Of a stretch of 64,000 nt of DNA, positions 48,216-57,742 are shown in pieces. Each line of letters opens with the position of its first letter. Position 1 is the stretch's first letter. The notes beneath the pieces are model-generated. The model was given only the letters and a program-made list of their open reading frames with translations. It was not told the DNA's origin and ran no database searches. Where the stretch lies: NCBI GenBank assembly GCA_017520935.1, contig JAFXEF010000023.1, positions 1 through 64,000 on the forward strand, in the 5' to 3' direction. The stretch comes from Bacteroidaceae bacterium (GTDB lineage: Bacteria > Bacteroidota > Bacteroidia > Bacteroidales > Bacteroidaceae). A program made the translations under genes and the position numbers.

Positions 48216-48307
48216 TTTTATATCCCAAGGCTTGGTATGTATATCCCAAGGCTTGGTACGTACATCCCAAAGCTTGGTACATACATCCCAAGCCTTGGGA
48301 TATAAAA
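48216..48307. repeat. Intergenic array of palindromes, 21-bp period, complementary ends
   Basis: Four near-identical units with the core CCCAAGGCTTGG begin at 48224, 48245, 48266 and 48287, exactly 21 bp apart and joined by GTA(T/C)GTA-like linkers. The first and last 20 bp (48216-48235 and 48288-48307) are perfect reverse complements. It lies in the 392-bp gene-free interval 48003-48394 between mutS and the aroK stop. The interval otherwise holds the mutS promoter and nothing else I can support. Confidence 0.7.
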
Positions 48308-48394
48308 CATGTCGCGTAGAAATAACAAATTCACTTGTGGGAAAGTCGTGAAAAAGCTGGATTAAAGATTATCGTGAAAGGGCAAGGATATAGG

Positions 48395-48925
48395 TTAGCC
48401 AAACAGGATCTCTTTCTTGAAACGTTCTACCGACTCGTCCACCTGACGGATGTCTTCCAGGTGGTCGGCACAGAAGGTGTGTGTGGCACGGCTGTAGTAG
48501 GGAAGCCGGCGCGAGAGCATCTCGCCAATGTATGTGCGCAACTCCTCATCGCTCTTGCCTGCCACTAAGGGGCGCTGGGCACGGGCAATGGTGAGGCGTG
48601 TGTGGAGCACATCGACAGAAGCCTCCAGAAAGACGGTAGTGCCTTGACGATTCATATAGTCGATGTTGTCGAAGAAGCAGGGGGTGCCGCCTCCGGTAGA
48701 TATCACTACGTCCTCGAATTCGCCCACCTCGTGCAGCATATTGCGTTCGATTTGTCGGAAAGCCTCCTCGCCACGTTCGGCAAAGAGTTGCGATACGGTG
48801 CTACGGTAACGGCACTCGATGTAGTGGTCGAGGTCGATGAACTGCAAGCCAAGCTCCTTGGCCAGTGCCCTACCGAGAGTGGTCTTGCCGGCGGCCATAA
48901 ATCCGATGAGCAGGATGCGGGTCAT
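48395..48925 (-). CDS. aroK: Shikimate kinase
   Basis: AroK phosphorylates shikimate at the 3-hydroxyl in aromatic amino-acid synthesis. The 176-residue product has the P-loop 'LIGFMAAGKTTLGRALAKEL', the substrate-binding 'FIDLDHYIECR', 'RQIERNMLHEV' and 'VISTGGGTPC' motifs of the family. It lies 6 bp downstream of topA and is presumably read from the topA promoter. Confidence 0.95.
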   Translation of the reverse strand: MTRILLIGFMAAGKTTLGRALAKELGLQFIDLDHYIECRYRSTVSQLFAERGEEAFRQIERNMLHEVGEFEDVVISTGGGTPCFFDNIDYMNRQGTTVFLEASVDVLHTRLTIARAQRPLVAGKSDEELRTYIGEMLSRRLPYYSRATHTFCADHLEDIRQVDESVERFKKEILFG

Positions 48926-48931
48926 GGCAGG

Positions 48932-51268
48932 CTACTCACTCTTGCGTCGGCGTATAGGGCGTGCGGGCTTCTCGGCAGCCTTCTCAATAATCTCCATACA
49001 GGCCGCAAGGTCGAGCTTGGCGGGGTCAACACCCGTAGGTATCTTGTAGTTCTTGCCGCCCATGGCGATGTATGGGCCATAGCGCCCGTTGAGAATCTCC
49101 AGATCGGGATTTTCCTCGAAGGTCTTTATCTGACGTTTCTGCTCGTATTGGCGTTTCTGCTCTATCAGCTCTATGGCTTCCTCGAGGGTCACGTGCATAG
49201 GGTCGAGCGTGGCGGGCAGGCTGGCATATTCCTTGCCTATCTGTATGTAAGGTCCGAACCGTCCTACGTTGGCCATTACGGGTGTACCTTCCCACTCGCC
49301 GAGCGTGCGTGGCAGGTCAAAGAGGGCGAGTGCCTCCTCCAATGTGATGGAATCAATTGACTGTCCCTTCTGTAGCTGTGCAAAGCGGGGCTTCTCCTCC
49401 TCAGCTGCCGTGCCTATCTGTGCTACGGGTCCGAACCGCCCAATCTTTACCGATACCTGACGGCCACTCTTCGGGTCGGTGCCGAGGATGCGTTCGCCCA
49501 CCTTGTGCTCCTGTTTTCCGGTCATCGTGCGTTCGATAAGCGGATTGAAGTCCTGATAGAATGCAGCAATCATCTCGTCCCAAGGCTTGTTGCCTTCGGC
49601 AATCTCATCGAACTCCTTCTCTATGCTGGCCGTGAAGTTGTAGTCGAGCACCTGGGGGAAGTATTCGGTGAGGAAGTCACTCACTACCATACCTACATCG
49701 GTAGGTACGAGGCGTGCCTTCTCGCTGCCGAAGGTCTCGCTGCTCATCTTGTCGGTAATTTTGCCGGCCTTGAGCTTCAGCACGTTGATGGTGCGTTTCT
49801 GTCCGGGCTTGTCCTCCTTGACTACGTAGTCACGGTTCTGTATGGTGCTGATGGTGGGTGCGTAGGTAGAGGGGCGTCCTATACCCAATTCTTCGAGCTT
49901 GTGCACGAGGCTGGCCTCGTTGTAGCGCAACGGATGTTGCGTATAGCGTTCGGTAGCCGATATCTCGGTGTATTGTAGCGGCTGTCCCTTGTGCATGGGA
50001 GGCAATAGGTGGTTGTCCTGATTATCGGGTGCGGTGTCTTCGTCAAGCGATTCGCGGTATACGCGCAAGAAGCCATCGAAGGTGATTACCTCGCCAGTGG
50101 CTGTAAACAGGTAGTCGGTGCCGTTCATGCTGATGGTGGCTGTAGTCTTGTCCACCAAGGCATCGGCCATTTGTGACGCGAGGGTGCGTTTCCAGATGAG
50201 GTCGTAGAGCCGGCGTTCGGCTGCTGTGCCCTCGATGGTGGGGCGATCCATATAGGTGGGGCGAATGGCCTCGTGAGCCTCTTGGGCACCTTTAGCCTTG
50301 GTCTTGAAGTTACGTGCCTTGTGATACTGCTCGCCCATATTCTCAATGATGACCTTCTTGCTGGCGCCGAGACAGAGGGTAGAGAGGTTGGTCGAGTCGG
50401 TACGCATATAGGTAATCTGTCCCGACTCATAGAGGCGCTGGGCAATAGTCATTGTCTGCGACACGGAGAATCCCAACTTGCGGGCAGCTTCTTGCTGCAA
50501 GGTAGAGGTAGTAAAGGGGGCTGCAGGTGATTTCTTGAGGGGCTTTGTCTGTACGTCAGCAATGGTGAACAGGGCATCCTTGCATTGGGCGAGGAATGCC
50601 TCGGCTTGTGCCTTCTCCTTGAAGCGGGTGTTCAGCTCGGCTTTCAGCTCGGTGGTGTTGCCATTCTCGTCGGGTACTGCAAACAGAGCTACCACACGAT
50701 ACGAAGCCTCGCTCTGGAAAGCCTGAATCTCGCGTTCGCGCTCTACGATGAGGCGTACGGCCACTGACTGCACACGGCCTGCCGAGAGCGATGGCTTTAC
50801 CTTCTTCCACAACACGGGCGATAGCTTGAAGCCCACGATACGGTCGAGCACGCGACGTGCCTGCTGGGCATTGACGAGGTTGATGTCGATATTGCGTGGC
50901 GCCAGTATAGCCGCATTGATGGCCGTAGGTGTAATCTCGTGAAATACGATACGTTTGGTATCCTTACCCTCAAGCCCAAGCACCTCGAACAGATGCCAGC
51001 TGATGGCTTCTCCCTCGCGGTCTTCATCGGATGCGAGCCATACGGTTTCGGCCTTCTCTGCGGCTTTACGCAGTTCTTCTACCACACGTTTCTTGTCGGC
51101 GGGAATTTCGTATGTAGGGACAAATGTCGCTGTATCAATACTGAAGTCTTTCTTCTTCAGGTCACGTATGTGACCGAAACTTGACATTACTTTGTAATCC
51201 TTCCCCAAGAACTTTTCTATGGTCTTTGCCTTGGCGGGAGACTCTACTATCACCAGATTTTTTTGCAT
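48932..51268 (-). CDS. topA: Type I DNA topoisomerase (TopA)
   Basis: TopA relaxes negative supercoils. The 778-residue product has the N-terminal Toprim domain ('LVIVESPAKAKTIEKFLGKD', 'LASDEDREGEAISWHL'), the active-site tyrosine segment 'GQITYMRTDSTNLS', and a C-terminal region without zinc-finger cysteines. That region instead has several 'GRFGPVAQIG / GRFGPYIQIG / GRYGPYIAMG' repeats and a basic tail, the usual Bacteroidetes form. A -7 element (TACTTTTG, minus strand 51306-51299) lies ~30 bp upstream. It leads a topA-aroK operon. Confidence 0.96.
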   Translation of the reverse strand: MQKNLVIVESPAKAKTIEKFLGKDYKVMSSFGHIRDLKKKDFSIDTATFVPTYEIPADKKRVVEELRKAAEKAETVWLASDEDREGEAISWHLFEVLGLEGKDTKRIVFHEITPTAINAAILAPRNIDINLVNAQQARRVLDRIVGFKLSPVLWKKVKPSLSAGRVQSVAVRLIVEREREIQAFQSEASYRVVALFAVPDENGNTTELKAELNTRFKEKAQAEAFLAQCKDALFTIADVQTKPLKKSPAAPFTTSTLQQEAARKLGFSVSQTMTIAQRLYESGQITYMRTDSTNLSTLCLGASKKVIIENMGEQYHKARNFKTKAKGAQEAHEAIRPTYMDRPTIEGTAAERRLYDLIWKRTLASQMADALVDKTTATISMNGTDYLFTATGEVITFDGFLRVYRESLDEDTAPDNQDNHLLPPMHKGQPLQYTEISATERYTQHPLRYNEASLVHKLEELGIGRPSTYAPTISTIQNRDYVVKEDKPGQKRTINVLKLKAGKITDKMSSETFGSEKARLVPTDVGMVVSDFLTEYFPQVLDYNFTASIEKEFDEIAEGNKPWDEMIAAFYQDFNPLIERTMTGKQEHKVGERILGTDPKSGRQVSVKIGRFGPVAQIGTAAEEEKPRFAQLQKGQSIDSITLEEALALFDLPRTLGEWEGTPVMANVGRFGPYIQIGKEYASLPATLDPMHVTLEEAIELIEQKRQYEQKRQIKTFEENPDLEILNGRYGPYIAMGGKNYKIPTGVDPAKLDLAACMEIIEKAAEKPARPIRRRKSE

Positions 51269-51465
51269 AAATTCAAAGCACCTTCACAAATTTCGCCGCA
51301 AAAGTAGACAAAAAAATCCAATCCCTCTTATAATATAGGTATAAAAGTGCTTTTTTTCGTTAATAAACGGCATCTGTCAAATGCAAGTAAACCCATTTAG
51401 CCTTCGCAAAATCGGAAATTTATACTATTTTTGTGCAGTGAAATCATTTGTATGACATGACGACT

Positions 51466-52041
51466 ATGAAGCGAAAGATTGTATTTGCTACCAACAACGC
51501 CCATAAGCTCGAAGAGGTAGCCGCCATATTGGGCGAGGAGTTTGAGGTGCTCGGCCTGCGTGCCATAGGGTGCACAGCCGATATTCCCGAGACCTCTGAC
51601 ACCTTTGCAGGCAATGCACTGCAGAAGGCACAGTATGTGAAAGAGCACTACGGATACGACTGCTTTGCCGATGACAGTGGCCTTGAGGTAGATGTCCTCG
51701 ATGGTGCCCCCGGTGTATACAGCGCCCGCTATAGCGGAGGAGGTTCTGAGGAGAACATGACGAAGCTTTTGCACAAATTAACGGGAAAAAGTGAGCGCGG
51801 CGCACAATTTCGTACAGTTATCGCGTTATTGATAGGGGAAGAGACTCATCTGTTCGAAGGCATTGTGCGCGGTACCATCATCAACGAGCGCTGTGGCGAG
51901 GGCGGATTCGGCTATGACCCCATCTTCGTACCCGAAGGTTACGACCTCACGTTTGCCCAGCTCGGTAGCGAAGTGAAGAACCGCATCAGCCATCGCGCCA
52001 AGGCAGTGGAGCAGCTGGCAAAGTTCTTGAGAAACGATTAA
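51466..52041 (+). CDS. rdgB: Non-canonical purine NTP pyrophosphatase (RdgB/HAM1)
   Basis: This enzyme hydrolyses dITP, ITP and XTP to monophosphates and keeps them out of nucleic acids. The 191-residue product has the N-terminal '[15 protein letters not shown]', '[20 protein letters not shown]' and '[20 protein letters not shown]' motifs of the HAM1 family. I start at ATG 51466 by comparison with the family; an ATG at 51457 is also possible. A -7 element (TATTTTTG, 51426-51433) gives a short leader. It is 41 bp upstream of the PorZ-like gene, likely the same transcript. Confidence 0.93.
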   Translation: MKRKIVFATNNAHKLEEVAAILGEEFEVLGLRAIGCTADIPETSDTFAGNALQKAQYVKEHYGYDCFADDSGLEVDVLDGAPGVYSARYSGGGSEENMTKLLHKLTGKSERGAQFRTVIALLIGEETHLFEGIVRGTIINERCGEGGFGYDPIFVPEGYDLTFAQLGSEVKNRISHRAKAVEQLAKFLRND

Positions 52042-52082
52042 CGGGCACTCTGAGCCCTCCGATAAAACTTAAAAGAAAACCT

Positions 52083-54392
52083 ATGACACGAACCATCATA
52101 CTGACAATGACATTCCTGCTGGGCACACTGCTCACGGCCGCGCAGACAGCCGTAGGCTCGTGGCGTTCGCATCTCGCCTACCACAATGCCACCCAATGCG
52201 CTGTAGCGGGCGGCAAAGTATACGTGGTCAGCGATGGTTCGCTCTACTCCTACAACCCTGACGACGAATTTGTAGAGACCTATGACAAGACCACCATCCT
52301 GAGCGACCAGGGCATACGCCATATAGCTGTGGATGACGCATCAGGCATCCTTGTCATCGTATACAACAATGCCAATATCGACCTTCTGCACCCCGACGGT
52401 TCGGTGACCAACATCACCGACTTTGCCAACAAGAGTACCCTCGACCCCACCGTCAATGACCTCCGCATCGTGGATGGCAACGCCTACCTCGCTACCAACT
52501 TCGGACTCACCATACTGAATATCGAGCGTGGTGAATTTGTCAACACCTATCAGCTGAACAAGACAACACATAGTAGCCTCCAGCTCGGCGGTATCATCTA
52601 TGCTGCCACAGCCGACGGCCTCTACTGCGGCAACACCACGGATAACCTGCTCGACGGCACCAATTGGCAACAACTCGCTCGCGAAACATACACACAGCTG
52701 GCCAGTTTTGACGGACAATTAATGGCCCTGCAGGCCGACAAGTCGGTCTATCGCATTGCTCCCGACGGGCAGGCTACCCTCCAACGCAAGGGTCCCTTCA
52801 GCTTCATGCACAACACCCGCGACAACCTCCTTATAGGCAACCACAACAATGTCTTCGTATACGATGCGCTGGACAAGTTTACCCTGCTTACCCTCGACGG
52901 CACCATCGCCCATCTCGCCACCGACGGCACCACCTACTGGGCAGCCCGTGGAGCCAAGGGGCTTGCCGGCTACCGCTACGATGCCGCCAGCAAGCACATG
53001 CAACAAGTAGTTGAAGACATCATTCCCAACAGCCCCATACGCAACCACTGCCAATATCTCAGCTTCGTGAACGACGACCGCCTGCTCATAGCCGGAGGTT
53101 GCCTCAACTACTTCGACGAAACCTTCTTCGATGGCACACTGATGATGTATGAGGAGGGCACCTGGACATCGTTTCAGGAGGAGGGCATAGCCCAGCAGAC
53201 AGGCGTGCACTACAAGAACATGACCTCCATCGTACAAGACCCCAAGGACGAGAACCACCACTATGCCTCATCGTTCGGACAGGGCATCTACGAGTTTCGT
53301 GACATGCAACTGGTAGCCCACTACACCGACAAGAACAGTCCGTTAGAGAGTGCCATACCCTCCTCGAACCGATTCACCCGCATCAGCCGTCTGCAATATG
53401 ACCGGCAGGGCAACCTATGGATTAGCAATGCCGACGGAGCGGCCAATGTCAAGTCGCCCCTCAAGATACTCAAGCCCGACGGCGAGATGATAAGCCTCTA
53501 CTACAAGGAGCTGGAGACATTGCCCACCATCACCGAAGTACTCTTCGACAGCCGTGGATGGGTATGGGTAGTGAGCATGCGCTATGATGTGCGCCTCTTC
53601 TGCATCGACACCAACGGCACGCCCTACAACACGGCCGATGACCGCGTGCGCACCTTCACGGAGAAGTTCACCGATCAAGACGGTCAATCGTCCGAGGTAT
53701 ACTACATCAACGACATCGCCGAAGACCTCAACGGCGACCTCTGGGTGCTGACTGACCGCGGTCCCTACGTGCTATACAACCCCTCCGATGCCTTCGACGA
53801 CAACTACCACTTTACCAAGATCAAGGTGCCCCGCAACGACGGAACCAACTATGCCGACTACCTACTCGACGGCGTATACACCACCTGCATGACCATCGAC
53901 GATGCCGACCGCAAGTGGATTGGTACCCTCAACAACGGTCTCTACCTAATCACGGGCGATGGCCTCGAAACCGTACACCACTTCACCAAAGACAACAGTC
54001 CCCTACCCTCGAACACCATCGAGAGCCTTGCCCTACACCACCCTTCGGGCGAACTCTACATAGGCACCGACCGTGGCCTCATCACCTACACCACCGATGC
54101 CACCCGTGGCGAAGTCGAGTATGATGACGACAAAGTATATGCCTACCCCAATCCCGTAACCCCCGACTACGGCGGGCTCATCACTGTGGCAGGCCTCAAG
54201 GCCAACAGTCACGTCAAGATTACCAATACCGCAGGACGCCTCGTAGCTGAAGGCACCTCGTTGGGCGGTTCTTTCACATGGGACGGCAAAACACCCCAAG
54301 GACAACGCGTCTCTACCGGCATCTACTACGTGCTCGGCTGCGATGAAGAGGGTCGCGAAGGAGTGGTCACCAAAATACTGTTTATACGATAG
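52083..54392 (+). CDS. porZ: PorZ-like type IX secretion system component
   Basis: The 769-residue product has a signal peptide (ends LLTAAQT), then two beta-propeller-like regions starting with 'VGSWRSHLAYHNATQCAVAG' and containing repeated 'NLWISNADG', 'GWVWVVSMRYDVRLF', 'RKWIGTLNNGLYL' blades. It ends in a T9SS type A sorting domain ('YAYPNPVTPDYGGLITVAGL', then 'TGIYYVLGCDEEGREG'). Length and order match PorZ of Porphyromonas gingivalis (~776 residues), a surface component of the T9SS attachment complex. The rival reading, a two-component-regulator-propeller protein, is less likely because no kinase or HTH follows. It supports the presence of T9SS and therefore the sorting domains seen on other proteins. 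Confidence 0.8.
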   Translation: MTRTIILTMTFLLGTLLTAAQTAVGSWRSHLAYHNATQCAVAGGKVYVVSDGSLYSYNPDDEFVETYDKTTILSDQGIRHIAVDDASGILVIVYNNANIDLLHPDGSVTNITDFANKSTLDPTVNDLRIVDGNAYLATNFGLTILNIERGEFVNTYQLNKTTHSSLQLGGIIYAATADGLYCGNTTDNLLDGTNWQQLARETYTQLASFDGQLMALQADKSVYRIAPDGQATLQRKGPFSFMHNTRDNLLIGNHNNVFVYDALDKFTLLTLDGTIAHLATDGTTYWAARGAKGLAGYRYDAASKHMQQVVEDIIPNSPIRNHCQYLSFVNDDRLLIAGGCLNYFDETFFDGTLMMYEEGTWTSFQEEGIAQQTGVHYKNMTSIVQDPKDENHHYASSFGQGIYEFRDMQLVAHYTDKNSPLESAIPSSNRFTRISRLQYDRQGNLWISNADGAANVKSPLKILKPDGEMISLYYKELETLPTITEVLFDSRGWVWVVSMRYDVRLFCIDTNGTPYNTADDRVRTFTEKFTDQDGQSSEVYYINDIAEDLNGDLWVLTDRGPYVLYNPSDAFDDNYHFTKIKVPRNDGTNYADYLLDGVYTTCMTIDDADRKWIGTLNNGLYLITGDGLETVHHFTKDNSPLPSNTIESLALHHPSGELYIGTDRGLITYTTDATRGEVEYDDDKVYAYPNPVTPDYGGLITVAGLKANSHVKITNTAGRLVAEGTSLGGSFTWDGKTPQGQRVSTGIYYVLGCDEEGREGVVTKILFIR

Positions 54393-54413
54393 CCAAGCAA
54401 ACTTATAGTACAG

Positions 54414-56504
54414 CTACTTCACCTGTAGGTTTACCTGCATCGTGGCACGGTATTCCTTGCCATCGGTATGGGTATAGATGATGGCTTGGCGTATGGTGTA
54501 GGTCTTGCCACGGGTGAGACGGCCAGGGAATTGCCCCACGTAACAACCATACTTGTCTGGGTAGAACTCGGCAAAGATGCGGGCATTACCATCGTAGCCG
54601 CAGATGTTACCTGAGGCATTGAACCAATGACCGTAACAGGTGGACGAGCTGGTGGAAGTGGTGGTATTGTTGACCACGGCTCCTGTGGAGCTTATACCAA
54701 CGAAGCGTATCTTGTTGCTTGCACCTACCTTTACGGAGCGCATCTGCTCGGTGCTGAGACCCAAAGCCTGGCTCACAGCATCCATATCATACTGTACGCG
54801 AACGGAAGAGTAGCTGTTGGCATCGTAGGCAAGCGAGGCATTGATGACAACGGTGGTGTCGTGACGGAGATAGTCGGCAGGATACTCATCATAGGTACGG
54901 CTTACTCCATAGGGGTCGGTGCCTGTAAATTGTACGGCATAGGGCCACTGCTCGTCATCGCTGTCATTGTCGTTCCACGAGTGAGTCCACCACTTAGTAG
55001 GGGCACCCATGACTACAAACCATAGGTGGGTACATCCCTCGGGTACGGTGATGCTTACCTCACCCTCGGTATCGCGCCCCATCTCGCCATAGGTGCGGGT
55101 ACCGTCAGAGGAGTAGGCAACCAGGCCGTAGCGCCAGCCTGCACGCTCGGGATAGATGGAGCGGTAGCCGCTGACCGCGGTAAGTCCCTTGAAAGTAGCC
55201 TTCACCTCGGTACCTGCTGCAGGTACTTTGAGGGGATTGGCATTGTAACCATAGTTCTGTGGACAGTAGGCAGGGTCAACAATCCACCAGCCAGTCTCGC
55301 CATTGAGATGCGAGGCAATAATGGCTTCGGGTACCTCCTGCAGGCGTTGTTGCTCGCTGCCGATGAGGCCCTGTCCATAGGTCTTCCATGAGTCGATGTC
55401 CATAGCGGCGATGTGGGCATAGCCGGTAAATTGCTCGTCAGCAAAACTCTGCTCATCGTGACCGAAGATGCGCATATAGGCCTGTATAGGATCCTCGGGG
55501 TTGATAGATTCGCGCCATACACGACCTATGGTGTTGAGGCCATGCAGCTGGCACCACCAATCTTGGTAGTAGCAGTTGTTGTAGCGGGCACCCTCGTGAA
55601 TGATGTTCAGGTGGTGCATGTTCTGGTTGTTACCCCAATTAGAACTGAACTGCGAAGCGGGGTATACCTTGTGAGCCTGCCAGTTGGCACAGTCTTCCCA
55701 CCACTCGTTACCGCTGGAGTTCTGCCCCAACACGTAATTGAGTCCGTGGAGCGAACCAAGATCAGCACTGACGAGGTATTGGAAGGTGTGCCCAATCTCG
55801 TGAGCTACGGTGACATTGTCGCTGGCTGCCCAGGCATTACAGTGGAAGAGACCCACCTTGTGCGATTTCTGTGTTTTGGAAGAGCCTGTACCTGCTGTCC
55901 ACACAGCACCGTCGGTACCGCTACCATCGGCACGCCACTCTGACTGGTTAACGATAAACATCTCTATCTTCACACGATCGGTAGTAGACTTGCCAGGTTC
56001 AAGGAAGCCCAAATCGTTGACGTAGACATCCCAAATCTTCTCGGCATTGCGGAGCAGGGTGTTGACATTACATACCGAGCTGGATGCACCACCTGTGAGA
56101 TTGCCGTTAGCCTGAAGCTTAAGCCCCTTGGCCCAGAAAAGTACAAAATGCTCGCTCTCGACACTACGCTGGAAGCAGAAAGTAGAGTTCTCGTTGTTGA
56201 AATTATTGTTCGAATAGGTGCTGGGGCGTACGAGGTAACGCTCTATTTCATCAAAACGATACACACCATTGGTGCGGAAGGTTTTAGGGAGATTTGTCAC
56301 CTTGCCCGTAGAGGCATTGTACTTGTACATCCTAAAGCGGGTGTTGGTCACCTCAATAGAGTCGACACCCGAGAGATTGATGACTTCGTTTTCAGTGAAG
56401 CGATCGTCAAACTGAAACCACATCGTGTCGGGCTTTTCCTGCGCATAAGTCACCGCACTCACCACGGCTACTGCCAATAGGGATAATATCTTCTTTATCA
56501 TCAT
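54414..56504 (-). CDS. Secreted DUF6055-type metalloprotease-like protein
   Basis: The 696-residue product has a signal peptide (ends VSAVTYAQ), an N-terminal beta region, a central zinc-metalloprotease-like domain and C-terminal beta domains. The zinc motif HEIGH is at residues 235-239 ('VTVAHEIGHTFQYLVSAD'). It is followed by 'GNEWWEDCANWQAHKVYPAS', the arrangement I associate with DUF6055 proteins of Bacteroidetes. Peptidase activity has, to my knowledge, not been firmly assigned, so enzymatic function is inferred from the HExxH. It is 8 bp downstream of the small protein gene 56513-56974, forming a two-gene operon. Confidence 0.75.
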   Translation of the reverse strand: MMIKKILSLLAVAVVSAVTYAQEKPDTMWFQFDDRFTENEVINLSGVDSIEVTNTRFRMYKYNASTGKVTNLPKTFRTNGVYRFDEIERYLVRPSTYSNNNFNNENSTFCFQRSVESEHFVLFWAKGLKLQANGNLTGGASSSVCNVNTLLRNAEKIWDVYVNDLGFLEPGKSTTDRVKIEMFIVNQSEWRADGSGTDGAVWTAGTGSSKTQKSHKVGLFHCNAWAASDNVTVAHEIGHTFQYLVSADLGSLHGLNYVLGQNSSGNEWWEDCANWQAHKVYPASQFSSNWGNNQNMHHLNIIHEGARYNNCYYQDWWCQLHGLNTIGRVWRESINPEDPIQAYMRIFGHDEQSFADEQFTGYAHIAAMDIDSWKTYGQGLIGSEQQRLQEVPEAIIASHLNGETGWWIVDPAYCPQNYGYNANPLKVPAAGTEVKATFKGLTAVSGYRSIYPERAGWRYGLVAYSSDGTRTYGEMGRDTEGEVSITVPEGCTHLWFVVMGAPTKWWTHSWNDNDSDDEQWPYAVQFTGTDPYGVSRTYDEYPADYLRHDTTVVINASLAYDANSYSSVRVQYDMDAVSQALGLSTEQMRSVKVGASNKIRFVGISSTGAVVNNTTTSTSSSTCYGHWFNASGNICGYDGNARIFAEFYPDKYGCYVGQFPGRLTRGKTYTIRQAIIYTHTDGKEYRATMQVNLQVK

Positions 56505-56512
56505 TGCATTCG

Positions 56513-56974
56513 TTAATTGTTCTTTACTACCTTCAATGAGGTATCACCTACCTTAACGGCATATATCCCTTGAGGTAGGTGATTGAGGTCTACAAAAAGA
56601 AATCCTGCTTCAGAGCGCACCGCCGGATGCACCCGAGTGCCATCGACCGAGTATACCCGAACAGACCCGGCATCAACCGACGGGATAGCCAGTACATGGT
56701 GGCTGAACGACACCTTGGCATCGGCAAGCTTATGTTCTATGCCATTAGGGTCATCAGTCAGGGAGATGTAAAAGTTTTTTAGGTTGCTGAAACTATAGGC
56801 ATCGGTATTGACCGTGACCCCATCGTCAACAAAACGAAGCATGGGGTTCACATCTCCTCCCAACAGGTAGTAAACTAATGTGCCGTCGGTGAGTGTCATC
56901 ACCAGACTCTTGGCTGTCAGAGCCGATATGGACAGGCACAAACAGGTTGTGAGAGAAAGGATTCTTCTTCTCAT
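56513..56974 (-). CDS. Small secreted protein with T9SS-like C-terminal domain
   Basis: The 153-residue product has a signal peptide (MRRRILSLTTCLCLSISALT), a short beta domain ('TLTDGTLVYYLLGGDVNPML', 'YSFSNLKNFYISLTDD') common in Bacteroidales, and a C-terminal part ending 'LPQGIYAVKVGDTSLKVVKN' like a T9SS sorting domain. The function is unknown. It is the first gene of an operon with the DUF6055 protein. A -7 element (TACCTTTG, minus strand 57014-57007) lies about 30 bp upstream. Confidence 0.7.
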   Translation of the reverse strand: MRRRILSLTTCLCLSISALTAKSLVMTLTDGTLVYYLLGGDVNPMLRFVDDGVTVNTDAYSFSNLKNFYISLTDDPNGIEHKLADAKVSFSHHVLAIPSVDAGSVRVYSVDGTRVHPAVRSEAGFLFVDLNHLPQGIYAVKVGDTSLKVVKNN

Positions 56975-57107
56975 GGTGTATATATTTATGTGTTAGAACA
57001 TTTCTGCAAAGGTAAACATTCTATGCAAGAAAACATAAATAATATCTCAAAAAACAACCGATAACATTTTTTTCGGCTTTTTATGGCGCAAATTGAAAAA
57101 AGATTCC

Positions 57108-57115
57108 TACCTTTG
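57108..57115 (+). promoter_or_regulatory. -7 element of the greA-HIT operon
   Basis: TACCTTTG at 57108-57115 is a full -7 consensus; no clear TTTG is found at -33. The expected transcript start near 57122 leaves a leader of about 130 nt that contains the hairpin at 57142-57174. Confidence 0.65.
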
Positions 57116-57141
57116 CAGGCACATAAATGACCTGAAGGGTT

Positions 57142-57174
57142 CCGGCATATAGTAAGATGCCGGGATTCTTTTTT
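57142..57174 (+). terminator. Terminator-like attenuator in the greA leader
   Basis: CCGGCAT (57142-57148) and ATGCCGG (57157-57163) form a 7-bp stem with an 8-nt loop, followed by GATTCTTTTTTG. It lies between the promoter (57108) and the greA start (57252) on the coding strand, so it can end transcription before the gene. No other gene end is near on this strand. Confidence 0.7.
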
Positions 57175-57251
57175 GTTTCGCCCGAACAAAAGCAGGTATG
57201 AAAAGGGAATGATAACAAACAATAAATGTAATAAATAAAGGAGAAAGAACT

Positions 57252-57719
57252 ATGGCTTATATGTCACAAGAGGGCTACGACCAACTGTTAGCCGAACTGA
57301 AAAGATTGGAAAGTGTAGAGCGTCCGGAAATTTCGCGCCAGATAGCTGAGGCACGCGACAAAGGTGACCTCTCGGAGAATGCAGAGTATGATGCTGCCAA
57401 GGAGGCACAAGGCATGCTGGAGATGAAAATCAATCAGCTCAAGCTCACTATCAGCGAGGCCCGCATCATTGACACCAGCAAGCTCAAGACTGATACCGTG
57501 CAGGTACTCACCAAGGTAGAACTGAAGAATACGAAGACCGGCATGAAGATGTGTTACGCTATCGTGCCCGAGAGCGAGGCCAACCTGAAAGCAGGCAAAA
57601 TATCGGTAAACACTCCCATCGCACAGGGTCTGCTGGGCAAGAAACCCGGCGACATAGCTGACATCAAGACACCAGGCGGTATGATTAGCCTTGAAGTGCT
57701 GAGCATCAGCATCGCATAA
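57252..57719 (+). CDS. greA: Transcription elongation factor GreA
   Basis: GreA rescues backtracked RNA polymerase by stimulating cleavage of the nascent RNA. The 155-residue product has the N-terminal coiled coil ('QLLAELKRLESVERPEISRQ', 'ARDKGDLSENAEYDAAKEAQ', with the acidic tip) and the C-terminal FKBP-like domain ('NTPIAQGLLGKKPGDIADI'). An unusually clear Shine-Dalgarno (AAAGGAG, ~57237-57243) precedes the ATG. It leads an operon with the HIT gene and has an attenuator-like hairpin in its leader. Confidence 0.97.
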   Translation: MAYMSQEGYDQLLAELKRLESVERPEISRQIAEARDKGDLSENAEYDAAKEAQGMLEMKINQLKLTISEARIIDTSKLKTDTVQVLTKVELKNTKTGMKMCYAIVPESEANLKAGKISVNTPIAQGLLGKKPGDIADIKTPGGMISLEVLSISIA

Positions 57720-57742
57720 GTATCTGACAAAAGCAAAAGACT

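Noticed and set aside
48216..48307. CRISPR interpretation of the CCCAAGGCTTGG array
   Set aside because: Repeat plus linker is only 21 bp and linkers are nearly constant; no unique spacers or cas genes.
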